This document shows, one piece after another, positions 41,602 to 50,710 of a stretch of DNA of 64,000 nt. The translations under genes and the position numbers were made by a program. Position 1 is the stretch's first letter. Every line of letters begins with the position of its first letter. The notes beneath the pieces are model-generated. The model was not told the DNA's origin. It was given only the letters and a program-made list of their open reading frames with translations, and made no database searches. Origin of the DNA: Citreicoccus inhibens (lineage in GTDB: Bacteria > Myxococcota > Myxococcia > Myxococcales > Myxococcaceae); NCBI RefSeq assembly GCF_019039035.1, contig NZ_JAHNZT010000005.1:186001-250000 (forward strand), written 5' to 3'.

Positions 41602-43017
41602 ATGAAGCGCAAGATTTCGGTGGTTGCGGGTGTGATGGCGGCGGTGGTCGCGGTCTCGGCCAGGGCCGAGGAGGCTTCGGCCGCGCCTGCCGCGGAGCAG
41701 GGCGTGAGCGCTCCCGCGGAATTTCCGGTGGCGCAGGCTCCGCTGTCTCCCGCGCCGCTGGTGGACGCGACGACGGGGGCCGGCACGGTGGCCGCGCCGT
41801 CCGCCGCGCCCGCGGTGGCGACGAGCGCCCAGGCCACGCCGGATGAAGTCTACGTGCCCATCAGCCTGACGCTGCTGCCCAACATCAGCACCGCGGGCAT
41901 GCACACCGGCAACGTGGTGACCAACTATTCGCTCGGATTGCTGGCCACCCACGCGAAGCGGGTGAACGGCCTGGCGACGTCACTGGGCGCCAACTGGGTG
42001 GAGGCGGGCCTGTCCGGCGTGCAGATGACGGTGGGCGCCAACGTGTCGCGCGGGCCGGTGTCTGGCGCGCAGTTCGCGGTGGGCGCCAACGTGGCCACGC
42101 AGGACCTCGTCGGCATCCAGCAGTCCGCGGGCATCAACGTGGTGCGCGGCGGGATGGAGGGCGCCCAGTTCGGCGTGGGCGCGAACATCACGGGTGGCTT
42201 GATGAATGGCGCGCAGTTCAGCGCGGGCGCGAACGTCGCGAGCGCGGGCGGCGTGGGCGCGCAGCTCGGCGTGGGCGCGAACATCGCCGGTGCCACCTTC
42301 CGCGGCCTCCAGGCCACCGCGGGCCTCAACGTCGCTCAGGAGATGACAGGGCTCCAGATGTCCTCGGGCGTCAGCTCCGCGCGGAAGCTGGACGGCGCCC
42401 AGCTCTCCATCATCAACGTGGGCGGCGACATCGACGGCGCGCAGGTGGGCATCGTCAACGTCGGGGGGCGCGTGGACGGACTGCAGCTCGGGGTCATCAA
42501 CGTGGCGCGCGAGTCCGAGGGCGAGTCCGTGGGCCTGATGAGCTTCGTTGGCAACGGCCAGGGCAACCTCCAGCTCTGGGGCGGCGACCTGGCGGCGATG
42601 AACGCGGCGGTGAAGTTCGGGGGCAAGCACCTGTACACGCTGCTCACCGTGGGCTTCAATCCGGGCTCGGACACGCGCCGCCGCCGCTACCTCCTGGGAG
42701 CGGCCTTCGGCGCGCACATCCCCATGGAGCGCTTCTTCATCGACATGGATGTGATGGGCAGCAGCGTCCATGATGATCGGCTGTTCAAGGATGGAGACGG
42801 CGAGAACATCCTCGGCCAGCTCCGGCTCGTGGGCGGGTGGCAGGTGGCGCGGCGCTTCGCGCTCATTGGCGGCATCACCGGCAACACGCTGGTGACCATG
42901 CACGGCAGCGACCGCTGGGAGGAGCTGGGCATCGGGCCCGAGTGGAAGAACGTGTCTGACAACGGACGCACCACCGTGCGCGTGTGGCCGGGCTTCCTGT
43001 TGGGCGTGCAGATTTGA
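41602..43017 (+). CDS. LA_2272-like surface repeat protein
   Basis: A 471-residue exported protein with signal peptide (KISVVAGVMAAVVAVSARA) and an Ala/Pro-rich segment to about residue 75. Residues about 130-300 form at least eight imperfect repeats of about 20 residues with the core G(A/V/I)QxxVGAN(V/I), for example SGVQMTVGANV, SGAQFAVGANV, EGAQFGVGANI and GAQLGVGANI, passing into DGAQLSIINVGG-type repeats. They should stack as a beta-solenoid or barrel. The C-terminal part alternates hydrophobic residues and ends in aromatics (PGFLLGVQI), as outer-membrane beta strands do. Function unknown. Confidence 0.75.
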   Translation: MKRKISVVAGVMAAVVAVSARAEEASAAPAAEQGVSAPAEFPVAQAPLSPAPLVDATTGAGTVAAPSAAPAVATSAQATPDEVYVPISLTLLPNISTAGMHTGNVVTNYSLGLLATHAKRVNGLATSLGANWVEAGLSGVQMTVGANVSRGPVSGAQFAVGANVATQDLVGIQQSAGINVVRGGMEGAQFGVGANITGGLMNGAQFSAGANVASAGGVGAQLGVGANIAGATFRGLQATAGLNVAQEMTGLQMSSGVSSARKLDGAQLSIINVGGDIDGAQVGIVNVGGRVDGLQLGVINVARESEGESVGLMSFVGNGQGNLQLWGGDLAAMNAAVKFGGKHLYTLLTVGFNPGSDTRRRRYLLGAAFGAHIPMERFFIDMDVMGSSVHDDRLFKDGDGENILGQLRLVGGWQVARRFALIGGITGNTLVTMHGSDRWEELGIGPEWKNVSDNGRTTVRVWPGFLLGVQI

Positions 43018-43077
43018 GTGACAGCTTTTCATGTGCGCGGTGTTCCCCTGGCGCATTGCCAGGAAAGGGAGTCGCGC

Positions 43078-43914
43078 ATGTGGAAGCTCACGGGGGTGGG
43101 GGCCGTCGCGGCCGCGTTGCTGATGGGCTGTCATCTCCACGTGGACGACGAGGAGGACGGCTTCAAGGTCACCGAGTCGCGCTCGCTCGAGGGCTTCACC
43201 CGCGTGGAGAACCGCACGTCCATGCGGGTGGAGGTCCACGAGGCCGCGCGCGCCGAGGTCCGCGTGACACTGGAGCGCCAGCTCCAGGATGAGCTGGAGA
43301 CGTGGGTGGACGGCGACACGCTCATCATCGACAGCGGCGGGCCGCTCTCGTTCCGCGGTGATGGGGTGGTGAGCGTGGGCCTGCCCCGCTTCCTGGGCGC
43401 GACGCTGGTCTCCTCGGGGACGTTGACGGTGGGGGACCTGACGCGCGAGGAGGACGTGCGGTTGGTGGCGCGCGGCTCGGGGGATCTGCGCTATTGCGGC
43501 CCGGCGCGCTCGCTCACCGCGGAGCTGTCCAGCTCGGGCAGCGTGACGCTGTGCGCGCCCGAGGGCGCGGTGACGGAGTCGGTGTCGCTGACCGCGTCGG
43601 GCTCGGGCAACGTGCGCTGGTCCGGGCTGGCGCGGAGCCTGGAGGCGGAGACGCGCGGCTCGGGCGGCATCACGCTCCAGGGTGAGGCCCAGCAGCTGCG
43701 CGCCCGCGTGGGCGGCAGCGGCGACTTGGACGCGACCGCGATGCGGGCGACGAACGCGGACCTGTCATCCGAGGGCTCAGGTGGGGTGCGGGCGCGGGCG
43801 GAGGGCGGCTCGGTCGACGTCTTCATCGGATCGTCGGGGAACGTGGAGCTGTGGGGCGATGCCGCGGTGCGAACGGTTCGCGTGAGCGGGAGCGGCAAGC
43901 TCGTCCGCCATTGA
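43078..43914 (+). CDS. GIN-domain (DUF2807) lipoprotein
   Basis: A 278-residue lipoprotein from ATG 43078 with lipobox LLMGC. The mature part is a head, gut and littoral-type domain (DUF2807): VTESRSLEGFTRVENRTSM then a regular right-handed repeat with many SGS, GSG and SSG turns (ARGSGDL, SSSGSV, TASGSGNV, TRGSGGI, VGGSGDL, SEGSGGV, IGSSGNV). These turns define a three-sided beta-helix. Often assumed to bind surface glycans or take part in cell-envelope sensing; no experiment is known to me. It follows the repeat protein after 60 bases, probably in one operon. Confidence 0.85.
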   Translation: MWKLTGVGAVAAALLMGCHLHVDDEEDGFKVTESRSLEGFTRVENRTSMRVEVHEAARAEVRVTLERQLQDELETWVDGDTLIIDSGGPLSFRGDGVVSVGLPRFLGATLVSSGTLTVGDLTREEDVRLVARGSGDLRYCGPARSLTAELSSSGSVTLCAPEGAVTESVSLTASGSGNVRWSGLARSLEAETRGSGGITLQGEAQQLRARVGGSGDLDATAMRATNADLSSEGSGGVRARAEGGSVDVFIGSSGNVELWGDAAVRTVRVSGSGKLVRH

Positions 43915-44071
43915 GGCCAGACGCGCGTGTCCCAGCCGACGCGCGCGGGCCACCTGACGTCGCGGGCGTCCCGTGGTGGACGGACCTCCACCCGGTGCGC
44001 GCGAGCGCTCGGCGCGTGACTCCTATCCTCGTGCGCGCGCCCGGCGAGGGTCGGGCGGGAGGTGGGACGCG

Positions 44072-45073
44072 ATGACTGGCACGATGCGCGCGATGGTGCT
44101 CCCGGAGCCAGGGCAGCCCCTGCGCGAGGAGCGCTGGCCGATTCCCACGCCAGGGCCAGGGCAGCTCCTCTTGCGGGTGTCGGCCTGCGCCGTGTGTCGC
44201 ACGGACCTGCACGTGGTGGATGGCGAGCTGCCCGACGCGAAGCGGCCCCTCATTCTGGGCCACGAAATCGTGGGCACGGTGGTGGACGCGGGGCCGGGCG
44301 CGGGGGCATTTCCGCTCGGGCAACGGGTGGGGGTGCCGTGGTTGGGGTGGAGCTGCGGCGAGTGTCGCTTCTGCCTGTCCGGGCGCGAGAACCTGTGCGA
44401 CCGAGCGCGCTTCACCGGCTATCAAATCGACGGGGGCTACGCCGAATACACCGTGGCGGACCACCGCTACTGCTTCCCGTTGCCGCAGGGCTATTCGGAC
44501 GTCGAGGCCGCGCCGCTGATGTGCGCGGGGCTCATCGGGTTTCGCAGCCTGCGGTTCGCGGGGGACGCGAAGCGGCTGGGCCTGTATGGCTTTGGCGCGG
44601 CGGCGCACATGCTCATCCAGGTGGCGCGCTATCAAGGCCGCGAGGTGTATGCCTTCACGCGCCCGGGGGACTCAAGCGGGCAGGCCTTCGCCCGGGAGCT
44701 GGGCGCGGCGTGGGCGGGCGGCTCGGACGTGCTGCCTCCCGAGGCCCTGGACGCGGCCATCCTCTTCGCGCCGGTGGGCGCGCTGGTACCCGCCGCGCTG
44801 CGCGCCGTGGACAAGTCCGGCGTGGTGGTGTGCGGCGGCATCCACATGAGTGACATCCCCTCGTTCCCCTACGCGTGGCTGTGGGAGGAGCGACAGGTGC
44901 GCTCGGTGGCGAACCTCACGCGGATGGACGCCATGGACTTCCTGGCGCTCGTGCCGCGGGTGCCGGTGCGCACGCAGGTGCAGGTGTTTCCCTTGGCCGC
45001 CGCGAACGAGGCGCTCGCCGCGCTCCGTCACGGACAGGTGAAGGGCGCGGCCGTGCTGGAGGTTCCCGAGTAG
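44072..45073 (+). CDS. zinc-dependent alcohol dehydrogenase
   Basis: A 333-residue medium-chain dehydrogenase from ATG 44072. Catalytic-zinc ligands C42 (AVCRTDLHV) and H64-E65 (GHEIVG) are present. The structural-zinc lobe has four cysteines, C95, C98, C101 and C109 (SCGECRFCLSGRENLCD). The cofactor-binding region is LGLYGFGAAAHMLIQVARYQG, where the usual GxGxxG reads G-F-G-A-A-A. It belongs to the group of zinc-binding alcohol dehydrogenases that use an NAD-type cofactor on primary alcohols; substrate cannot be told. Confidence 0.92.
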   Translation: MTGTMRAMVLPEPGQPLREERWPIPTPGPGQLLLRVSACAVCRTDLHVVDGELPDAKRPLILGHEIVGTVVDAGPGAGAFPLGQRVGVPWLGWSCGECRFCLSGRENLCDRARFTGYQIDGGYAEYTVADHRYCFPLPQGYSDVEAAPLMCAGLIGFRSLRFAGDAKRLGLYGFGAAAHMLIQVARYQGREVYAFTRPGDSSGQAFARELGAAWAGGSDVLPPEALDAAILFAPVGALVPAALRAVDKSGVVVCGGIHMSDIPSFPYAWLWEERQVRSVANLTRMDAMDFLALVPRVPVRTQVQVFPLAAANEALAALRHGQVKGAAVLEVPE

Positions 45074-45162
45074 CGCCGGGCGCCCAGTGGCGCCGCCGAG
45101 CGGGACGCGATAGAGCAGCGCCGGGGGAGCGGCGCCATGGGGGGCCCACCCCGTGGAATTCC

Positions 45163-46602
45163 ATGTCATCCTCGCCCGACTCCGGGACGTCTCATGTGAC
45201 GCGCTGGCTGGGAATGCTGGCGTTGCCGGTCGTCTTCCTGACGTGGTCCGTGTGCGTGGTAGCGCCGGTCTGGCTCCAGGCCGCGCGGCACTGCTTCACG
45301 CATTACGACCTGGGCATCTACACGCAAGCGTTGGCGCGGCTGTCCCTGCGCGAGCCGAACCCCTGGCTCAGCGCGCGTCAGGTCTTCATCTTCAACGACC
45401 ACTTCGATCCGGTCCTCTGGCTGGCGCGCCCGTTGGGTGTGTTCCTCTCCCCGCTGCATGCGGGGCTGTTGGCCGAGGCCCTCTTCGTGTCGCTGTCGGT
45501 GGCGCCGCTCGTGTGGATGCAGGCGCGGGGATTGCTGGACCGCGTGTCCACCGCGTTCCTGTGCGCGCTGCTCTTGCTCAACACGAGCATCGTCGAGGCG
45601 CTCGTCTTCCCCATCCACCCGACCACGTGGTCCGTGCTGCCGTGCGTGCTGCTCGCCGTGGCGTATCACCTGCGCAAGTCCGGCGTGATGCTGCTCGCGC
45701 TGGTGCTCCTCTTCGCGTGCAAGGAGGAGTTCCCGCTCGCGGGCCTCATGCTGGCGCTGGGGCTGTGGTGGCGCGGGGAGCGGCGGCTCGCGCTGAGCGT
45801 GTTCGCGCTGTCGGCGGCGTGGCTGCTCTTCGTCATGGTCGTGAGGCCCTGGTGGTGGGGACCCACGGTGGATTACCGCGGGCGGCTCTTGCCCGCGCCC
45901 GGCCAGGACTGGCTTGCGTATCTGCACTCGCGCTTCGCGCCGTGGCACCTGCGGCGCATGGGCACGCTGCTGCTGCTCTTCGTTCCCTTGGGCGTGTGGG
46001 CCTGGCGCGAGCAGTGGAAGCCCGATGTTCCGTGGCTGTTGATGCTGTTGCCGCTGGTGGCCATCCGCGTGGCGGCCATGGCGTGGCGTGAGCACTACGG
46101 TGCGCCGGTGCTCGCCCTGGGCGTGCTCGCGTTGCTGCCGCTCGTGCGCACGCGCCGGCCACCCGCGTGGGTGCTCGTGTCCACCGCGGTGCTGCTCATC
46201 ACCACCAACGAGGTGAACTTCCGGGACGGGCTGCGCACGCTCACCCATCCCGAGTCCTTCCCTCGCGTGTGCCCGGCGGACGCGCTCCGGCTCGCCAGCG
46301 TGCGGCGAGGACTCGACGTGCTCGCGTCGCGCTCGGAGGGGCGCGCGCTGCTGGGCGGCAACCTGGTGGCGGACCTGGTCACGCGCGACGAGGTCTACGC
46401 GGTGGGCGGTCCGCAGGCCGAGGGCTCGCTCGTCTACGACTGGGTGCTGGTGGAGAAGCCCCCGGCGGGGAACATCCTGCCCGTCACGCCGGAGCGCATG
46501 GCGGCGCTCATCGCGCTGTGGCGTGGCGAGCCCGGCGCCGAGGTGCTCATCGACGATGCGCACGTCTTCCTCGCGCGAGGGCACTTCACCGTCAGCCATT
46601 GA
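45163..46602 (+). CDS. DUF2079-like polytopic membrane protein
   Basis: A 479-residue protein with about ten hydrophobic segments. The N-terminal YDLGIYTQALARLSLREPNPWLS then NDHFDPVLWLARPL matches the DUF2079 pattern (catalytic-type Asp and His in the first loop), which is related to glycosyltransferases of the GT-C class that use lipid-linked sugars. The C-terminal hydrophilic tail (about 390-479) is shorter than in many relatives. Substrate unknown. Start at ATG 45163, 90 bases after the alcohol dehydrogenase stop. Confidence 0.75.
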   Translation: MSSSPDSGTSHVTRWLGMLALPVVFLTWSVCVVAPVWLQAARHCFTHYDLGIYTQALARLSLREPNPWLSARQVFIFNDHFDPVLWLARPLGVFLSPLHAGLLAEALFVSLSVAPLVWMQARGLLDRVSTAFLCALLLLNTSIVEALVFPIHPTTWSVLPCVLLAVAYHLRKSGVMLLALVLLFACKEEFPLAGLMLALGLWWRGERRLALSVFALSAAWLLFVMVVRPWWWGPTVDYRGRLLPAPGQDWLAYLHSRFAPWHLRRMGTLLLLFVPLGVWAWREQWKPDVPWLLMLLPLVAIRVAAMAWREHYGAPVLALGVLALLPLVRTRRPPAWVLVSTAVLLITTNEVNFRDGLRTLTHPESFPRVCPADALRLASVRRGLDVLASRSEGRALLGGNLVADLVTRDEVYAVGGPQAEGSLVYDWVLVEKPPAGNILPVTPERMAALIALWRGEPGAEVLIDDAHVFLARGHFTVSH

Positions 46603-46846
46603 AGGACAGACATCGCGCGGCGCGAGGCCAGACGGCTCGCTGCGTGCCGCCGTGACGTGGCGGCCCGTGCGAATTCGCGTCGGTTGCGCGCGGGCCCTGC
46701 GCAGGCCCGTGCGAGCCATTATATGCTGAGTCACAAGGCGGTGGCACTTTCCGCCGCCCTTCAGAGAGTGAGGCATTCGCAGGTCGCGAAGGCGTTGGGA
46801 AGACGGTGCAAACCGGCCCCGCGCGGGGCCCCATCCGAGGCGGACG

Positions 46847-47182
46847 ATGAACCGAGCGCTGCAAATCACCTACCGGGGTATGGCGACGAGCGATGCCCTG
46901 AGCGAGCACATCCGTGACCACGCAGAGAAGCTGGAGCAGTTCTTCGATGGAATCGTAGGGTGCCACGTCGTGGTGGAGGAGCCTCACCGCCACAAGCAGC
47001 AAGGCAATCCGTTTCACGTGCGCGTGGATCTCCACGTCCCGGGCAAGGACATCGTGGTGGGGAACGACTCGCACGAGCGCACGACCCACGTGGATGCCTA
47101 CCAGGCCGTGAGCGCCGCATTCGACGCCGCGCGCCGCCAACTCCAACACTACGCAGATTCCCTGCACGGCCATCGCCGCTGA
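46847..47182 (+). CDS. ribosome hibernation factor, HPF/RaiA family
   Basis: A 111-residue short-form ribosome hibernation protein. The beta-alpha-beta-beta-beta-alpha fold is readable: LQITYRGMATSDALSEHIRDHAEKLEQFF split over the first helix, CHVVVEEPHRH, HVRVDLHVPGKDIVV and the last helix DAYQAVSAAFDAARRQLQHY. It binds the small subunit at the decoding site in non-growing cells. An AT-rich element (TTATATG around 46719) lies about 120 bases upstream and may be its -10 box, although no clear -35 was seen. Confidence 0.93.
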   Translation: MNRALQITYRGMATSDALSEHIRDHAEKLEQFFDGIVGCHVVVEEPHRHKQQGNPFHVRVDLHVPGKDIVVGNDSHERTTHVDAYQAVSAAFDAARRQLQHYADSLHGHRR

Positions 47183-47638
47183 AGGTCGCGTCACCCCGCT
47201 GGCCGCGCGCCGCTCCTGTTCGCTCGGGGCGGTGGCGCGGCCGCGCTGTTTCCGGCGCGCATCCGACGGAGATTGAACACTCGCGCTCGGGGCCCGGGTC
47301 CCGTCTCACCGCTCGCGACGCTACACTGGCGGAGCCAACGAGGGGCCGCGGCGGCCCCGGGCGCCCGTCTCCCCCACGCGGGGACGGGTCCAGGAGTGCG
47401 CGCGGGCTCACGGCCTGGCAGGGCATGACGCGGCGGTCGCGCTCGACGTGGCGGCGGCCCTGACACCCCTCCCACCGTTCCGCTGAGCGTGTCGCGCCAG
47501 GGAGCGGCGTGTGTTCCCCGCCCGCCTCGGAGCGCCCCGCGCGTCCGGATTCCCTCCCCTTCCATCCCTCGCCGCGCGCCGTGGGCAATGGCCCGCGGCG
47601 AAGTGCGTGGGCGGCGTCTTCTTGAAGGGAGGCAAGTG
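47183..47638. other. 456-base GC-rich intergenic stretch
   Basis: No supported gene. Frames on both strands here run on as antisense shadows and lack start sites or typical protein composition. Several short GC-rich inverted repeats are present (for example GGGGCCGCGGCGGCCCC around 47341-47357) and may form a terminator for the hibernation-factor gene. The last 15 bases hold a strong GGGAGG ribosome site for the response regulator. Confidence 0.4.
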
Positions 47639-48016
47639 ATGGATGCGTCATGGGCCATGGGCCGCTGCCTGCTGGTGGTGGAGGACGATGAGTTCATCCG
47701 GCTGGCGCTCGCGGAGCTGCTGGAGGACGTGGGCTTCGCGGTCATCACCGCGGGCTCGTTTCGCGAGGCCGCGGGACTCTTGCAGCGTCCGCGCGCCATC
47801 GACGTGGTGCTGCTGGACCAGGAGCTGGGAGATGGCGTGGGCAGCGCGCTGGTGCCGCTGGTGCGCCAGGTGATGCCCGAGGCGAAGGTCGTCTTCGTCA
47901 CCGGCAAGGAGGACGCGAGGCTGTCGCCCACCGCGGATGCGCTGTTCCGCAAGGATGGACGCTTCGATGAGCTGCTCGCGTTCCTGCTGAAGCTGTTGCC
48001 CTCGCACGCGCTGTGA
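47639..48016 (+). CDS. single-domain response regulator
   Basis: A 125-residue receiver domain with no output domain, like CheY. Conserved residues are present: the acidic pair in VVEDDEF, the phospho-acceptor aspartate in VVLLDQELGDG, the switch threonine in VFVTGKED and the lysine in ALFRKDG. ATG 47639 follows a GGGAGG site. It probably receives phosphate from a kinase encoded elsewhere and acts on a protein partner. Neighbouring genes do not suggest its pathway. Confidence 0.88.
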   Translation: MDASWAMGRCLLVVEDDEFIRLALAELLEDVGFAVITAGSFREAAGLLQRPRAIDVVLLDQELGDGVGSALVPLVRQVMPEAKVVFVTGKEDARLSPTADALFRKDGRFDELLAFLLKLLPSHAL

Positions 48017-48100
48017 GGGTCGCCGCGCTCGAATCTTCGAAATGAAGCCCGTGGGGTAGTGTTTCGGGGCCAGCCGCTCTGCTGACTCAACGGAGATTCG

Positions 48101-49486
48101 ATGCTGCCCGATGCTACCGAGCGTGCCGCCTTCCTGCGGCGCCGTGACTTGCTTGCCCGTGCCCTGGGAGGGACCGCGGCCTTGTTGGCCTCCAGTCGCC
48201 CGCGTGCTCGCAACTACGCCGCACACCAGTTCCCCTTCCGGGCGTCCAGCCACTTCCTCTACCTGTTCGGTCCGGGGCTGCCGGACGCGATGGCCTTCTA
48301 CGACGGCCAGACGTGGACGCTGTATCTGCCCGAGCCCGCCGCGGACGACGTGCTGTGGGATGGCGCGGTGCCCTCCTTCACGGAGATCTCCGTGGCGCTC
48401 GCGTGTCCGGTGAAGCCGCGCTCCGCCTTGCCCGCCGCGCTGCGCGGCCGGCTGGTGGCCACGCTGCCCACGCCGCACCTGGAGACGTGTCTGGACCTCG
48501 CGGAGCTGCTCGGTCGCGAGGTGAAGCCGGGGCGCCTGGCGCCTGGAGACGAGCCGCTGGCGGACGCGATGATTGCCCTGCGCTTGCGGCAGGACGACGC
48601 GGCGGTCGCGCAGATGCGGCAGGCGGCGGAGGTCACGTGCGCCGCGCATCTGGCGGGCATGCGGGCCACGCGGCCCGGGCTGCGCGAGTCCGTGGTGCGC
48701 GCGGCGATGGAGGCCGAGTTCCTCGCGCGCGATGTGGCGCCTGCCTACAACCCCATCGTCACGGTGCACGGCGAGGTGCTGCACAACGTGAAGTATCACC
48801 ACATGATGCAGCCCCAGGACCTGCTGCTCGCGGACGTGGGCGGAGAGAGCCCGGGGGGCTGGCCCGCGGACGTGACGCGCACGTGGCCGGTGAGCGGGCG
48901 TTTCAGCACCACGCAGCGCGAGCTGTACGAGGTGGTGTTGCGCGCGCAGAAGGCGGCCATCGCCACGGTTCGTCCTGGCGTGCGCTACCGCGACGTTCAC
49001 CTGGCCGCGCACCGCGCGACGGCCGAGGGGCTCCTGGCGCTGGGCATCCTGCGCGGGGACGCGGAGGAACTGGTGGCGGATGGCGTCACCGCGCGGCTGT
49101 TCCCCCATGGCGTGGGCCACCTGCTGGGCCTGGATGTGCATGACATGGAGGACCTGGGCGACCGCGCCGGCTACGCGCCGGGCCGCACGCGCTCGAAGGA
49201 GTTCGGGCTCGCGTACCTGCGCCTGGACCGAGACCTGGTGCCGGGCATGGCGGTGACCATCGAGCCGGGCGTGTATCAGGTGCCCGCCATCCTGTCGGAT
49301 GCGCGCTTGATGGACGTGGCGAAGGACCGCCTGGACCGCGACGTGCTCGCGCGGTTCTCGGACGTGCGCGGCATCCGCATCGAGGACGACGTGCTGGTGA
49401 CGGAGCAGGGCCAGGAGGTGTTGACCGCGGCCATTCCGAAGGAACTCGCGGACGTGGAAGCCGCGATGCGGGCGGGCTCGGCCTGA
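48101..49486 (+). CDS. aminopeptidase P (M24B) family peptidase
   Basis: A 461-residue metallopeptidase with an N-terminal creatinase-like domain (about 1-180) and a C-terminal pita-bread domain. The metal ligands are present in order: LLADVGGE, ADVTRTWPVSG, FPHGVGHLLGLDVHD, TIEPGVYQV and RIEDDVLVT. Such enzymes remove N-terminal residues preceding proline; the N-terminal ERAAFLRRRDLLARAL resembles the helical part of PepP-type forms. No signal peptide: although the N-terminal region is Ala-rich it lacks a cleavable hydrophobic core. Confidence 0.93.
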   Translation: MLPDATERAAFLRRRDLLARALGGTAALLASSRPRARNYAAHQFPFRASSHFLYLFGPGLPDAMAFYDGQTWTLYLPEPAADDVLWDGAVPSFTEISVALACPVKPRSALPAALRGRLVATLPTPHLETCLDLAELLGREVKPGRLAPGDEPLADAMIALRLRQDDAAVAQMRQAAEVTCAAHLAGMRATRPGLRESVVRAAMEAEFLARDVAPAYNPIVTVHGEVLHNVKYHHMMQPQDLLLADVGGESPGGWPADVTRTWPVSGRFSTTQRELYEVVLRAQKAAIATVRPGVRYRDVHLAAHRATAEGLLALGILRGDAEELVADGVTARLFPHGVGHLLGLDVHDMEDLGDRAGYAPGRTRSKEFGLAYLRLDRDLVPGMAVTIEPGVYQVPAILSDARLMDVAKDRLDRDVLARFSDVRGIRIEDDVLVTEQGQEVLTAAIPKELADVEAAMRAGSA

Positions 49487-49526
49487 GCCCCCGCGCCGCG
49501 TGCGGACGGGATGTCCCGCACGGGGC

Positions 49527-49883
49527 TCAGCGCATCGGGCGCCCCACCTGATGGGCTGCCCGCGCGGGCCGCGCCTCCAACGGGGGCGTGGCCAGCGCGA
49601 GGAGCACCGAGACGTCGTGGTGCTGCTCGACCGGGTGTCTCAACGGCAGATCTCCGCGGACGGTGTAGTGGTTGCGCCGTCCCTCCCGTGCGCGGAGCAG
49701 ATACCCCGCTTCCTCCAGGTCACTGACGATGCGTTGTACGGCCCGCTCGGTGATGCCCACGCGCTCGGAGACATCTCGGAGACGAATCTCCGGGTCTGCC
49801 GCGATGCAAAGCAAGACATGCGCGTGGTTGGTGAGGAACGTCCATGCGGGCGAGGTCAACCGCTCGTTGTCCGAGGCGTCCAT
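49527..49883 (-). CDS. MarR/ArsR-like winged-helix regulator
   Basis: A 118-residue transcription factor from ATG 49883. The winged helix is HVLLCIAADPEIRLRDVSERVGITERAVQRIVSDLEEAGYLLRAREGRRNHYTV read in parts: helix 3 is ITERAVQRIVSDLEEAGY and the wing is RAREGRRNHY. The C-terminus (RHPVEQHHDVSVLLALA) is His-rich and could bind a ligand or metal. Convergent with the aminopeptidase gene with 40 bases between stops. Targets unknown. Confidence 0.82.
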   Translation of the reverse strand: MDASDNERLTSPAWTFLTNHAHVLLCIAADPEIRLRDVSERVGITERAVQRIVSDLEEAGYLLRAREGRRNHYTVRGDLPLRHPVEQHHDVSVLLALATPPLEARPARAAHQVGRPMR

Positions 49884-49935
49884 GGCGCCGCGGACACTAG
49901 CCCAAACCTCGGGCCACGCGCTTGGCGGGGCCCCC

Positions 49936-50514
49936 TCAACTCCAGCTCTGTCCGTCGAGTTCTGGAAAGGAGACCTGGCATTGGCCCGGGACGACATTGT
50001 CCTCGCGGGCATGACCGTTTGCGTTGAGCGTGCCTTCGCGCTTGCTGCCGTCCGGCAGCGTCACGACGTAGCGCGCGTGGGGAACGGGCTTGCCGGACTC
50101 GTCCTTCAGCTCGATGGCCAGGAAGGTCAGCTCCGCCGGGGCATCTTCCGCCGCTTTCTGCCGGGGCGGCGCGGGCCAGGCGGGGGGCACGAGCGTGGGG
50201 CGGTCCACCTGGAGCGCCACCAGCTCCCCTCGGGCGAAGGCCTCCTCCAGGCGGTGCTTCAATCGCTGCTCGTAGCGGCTGCGCTCCAGTCCGGTCAGCC
50301 CCAGGGGGCGGTGGCCACCCAGCGTCTCGTACATGGCATCCAGTGTTCGAGCCACGGGGGTGGAGAGCCACCGGTCCAGGTACGAGGTGACGAAGACCTC
50401 AGGGACGCGGGTTCGTTCTGGGGTCCGCGCCTCCGTGTCGAGCGATGACACAATGAGCCAATCCGTGGATTGGGCTGGCAGGAGCCAGCGGCGGTGGTCG
50501 TGAACGTTTGCCAT
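49936..50514 (-). CDS. hypothetical protein with C-terminal Ig-like domain
   Basis: A 192-residue protein from ATG 50514. The N-terminal half is of unknown type (Trp/Arg-rich, mostly helical). The C-terminal part (about 125-192) resembles the short beta-sandwich found after peptidoglycan-binding or type VI secretion spike modules in myxobacteria: FLAIELKDESGKPVPHARYVV, then LPDGSKREGTLNANGHA and VPGQCQVSFPELDGQSW. Those domains are thought to bridge secreted effectors to a carrier. Stand-alone function unknown. It reads in the same direction as the MarR-like gene 52 bases downstream. Confidence 0.6.
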   Translation of the reverse strand: MANVHDHRRWLLPAQSTDWLIVSSLDTEARTPERTRVPEVFVTSYLDRWLSTPVARTLDAMYETLGGHRPLGLTGLERSRYEQRLKHRLEEAFARGELVALQVDRPTLVPPAWPAPPRQKAAEDAPAELTFLAIELKDESGKPVPHARYVVTLPDGSKREGTLNANGHAREDNVVPGQCQVSFPELDGQSWS

Positions 50515-50710
50515 GTGAATGTCTCCCCAGGCGCGAGCCTAGCAGGGCTTCGAGGGGCGTGCGCTGCGACGCATCGCGGTGATGTCACGGCCGCCTGAGT
50601 GATTCTCGCGGCCTCAGGGGAGAGGAAACGCAGGGAGTTGAGTGGCGAGGGGCTGTGCGTCGGATTAGCTCTCCGGCCGCCGTTTCTCACGTCCTCTCGT
50701 AGGGAGTTCC

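Noticed and set aside
44072-46602. Alcohol dehydrogenase and DUF2079 gene as a biosynthetic pair
   Set aside because: They are only 90 bases apart, but nothing in either sequence suggests a shared pathway.
46960-47463. A possible gene overlapping the end of the hibernation factor gene
   Set aside because: Arg/Pro/Gly-rich, mostly intergenic, no ribosome site and out of frame with a clear gene.
47191-48213. A 340-residue minus-strand frame spanning the response regulator gene
   Set aside because: It is antisense to a well-recognised receiver domain and runs into non-coding DNA, with Ser/Arg-rich shadow composition.
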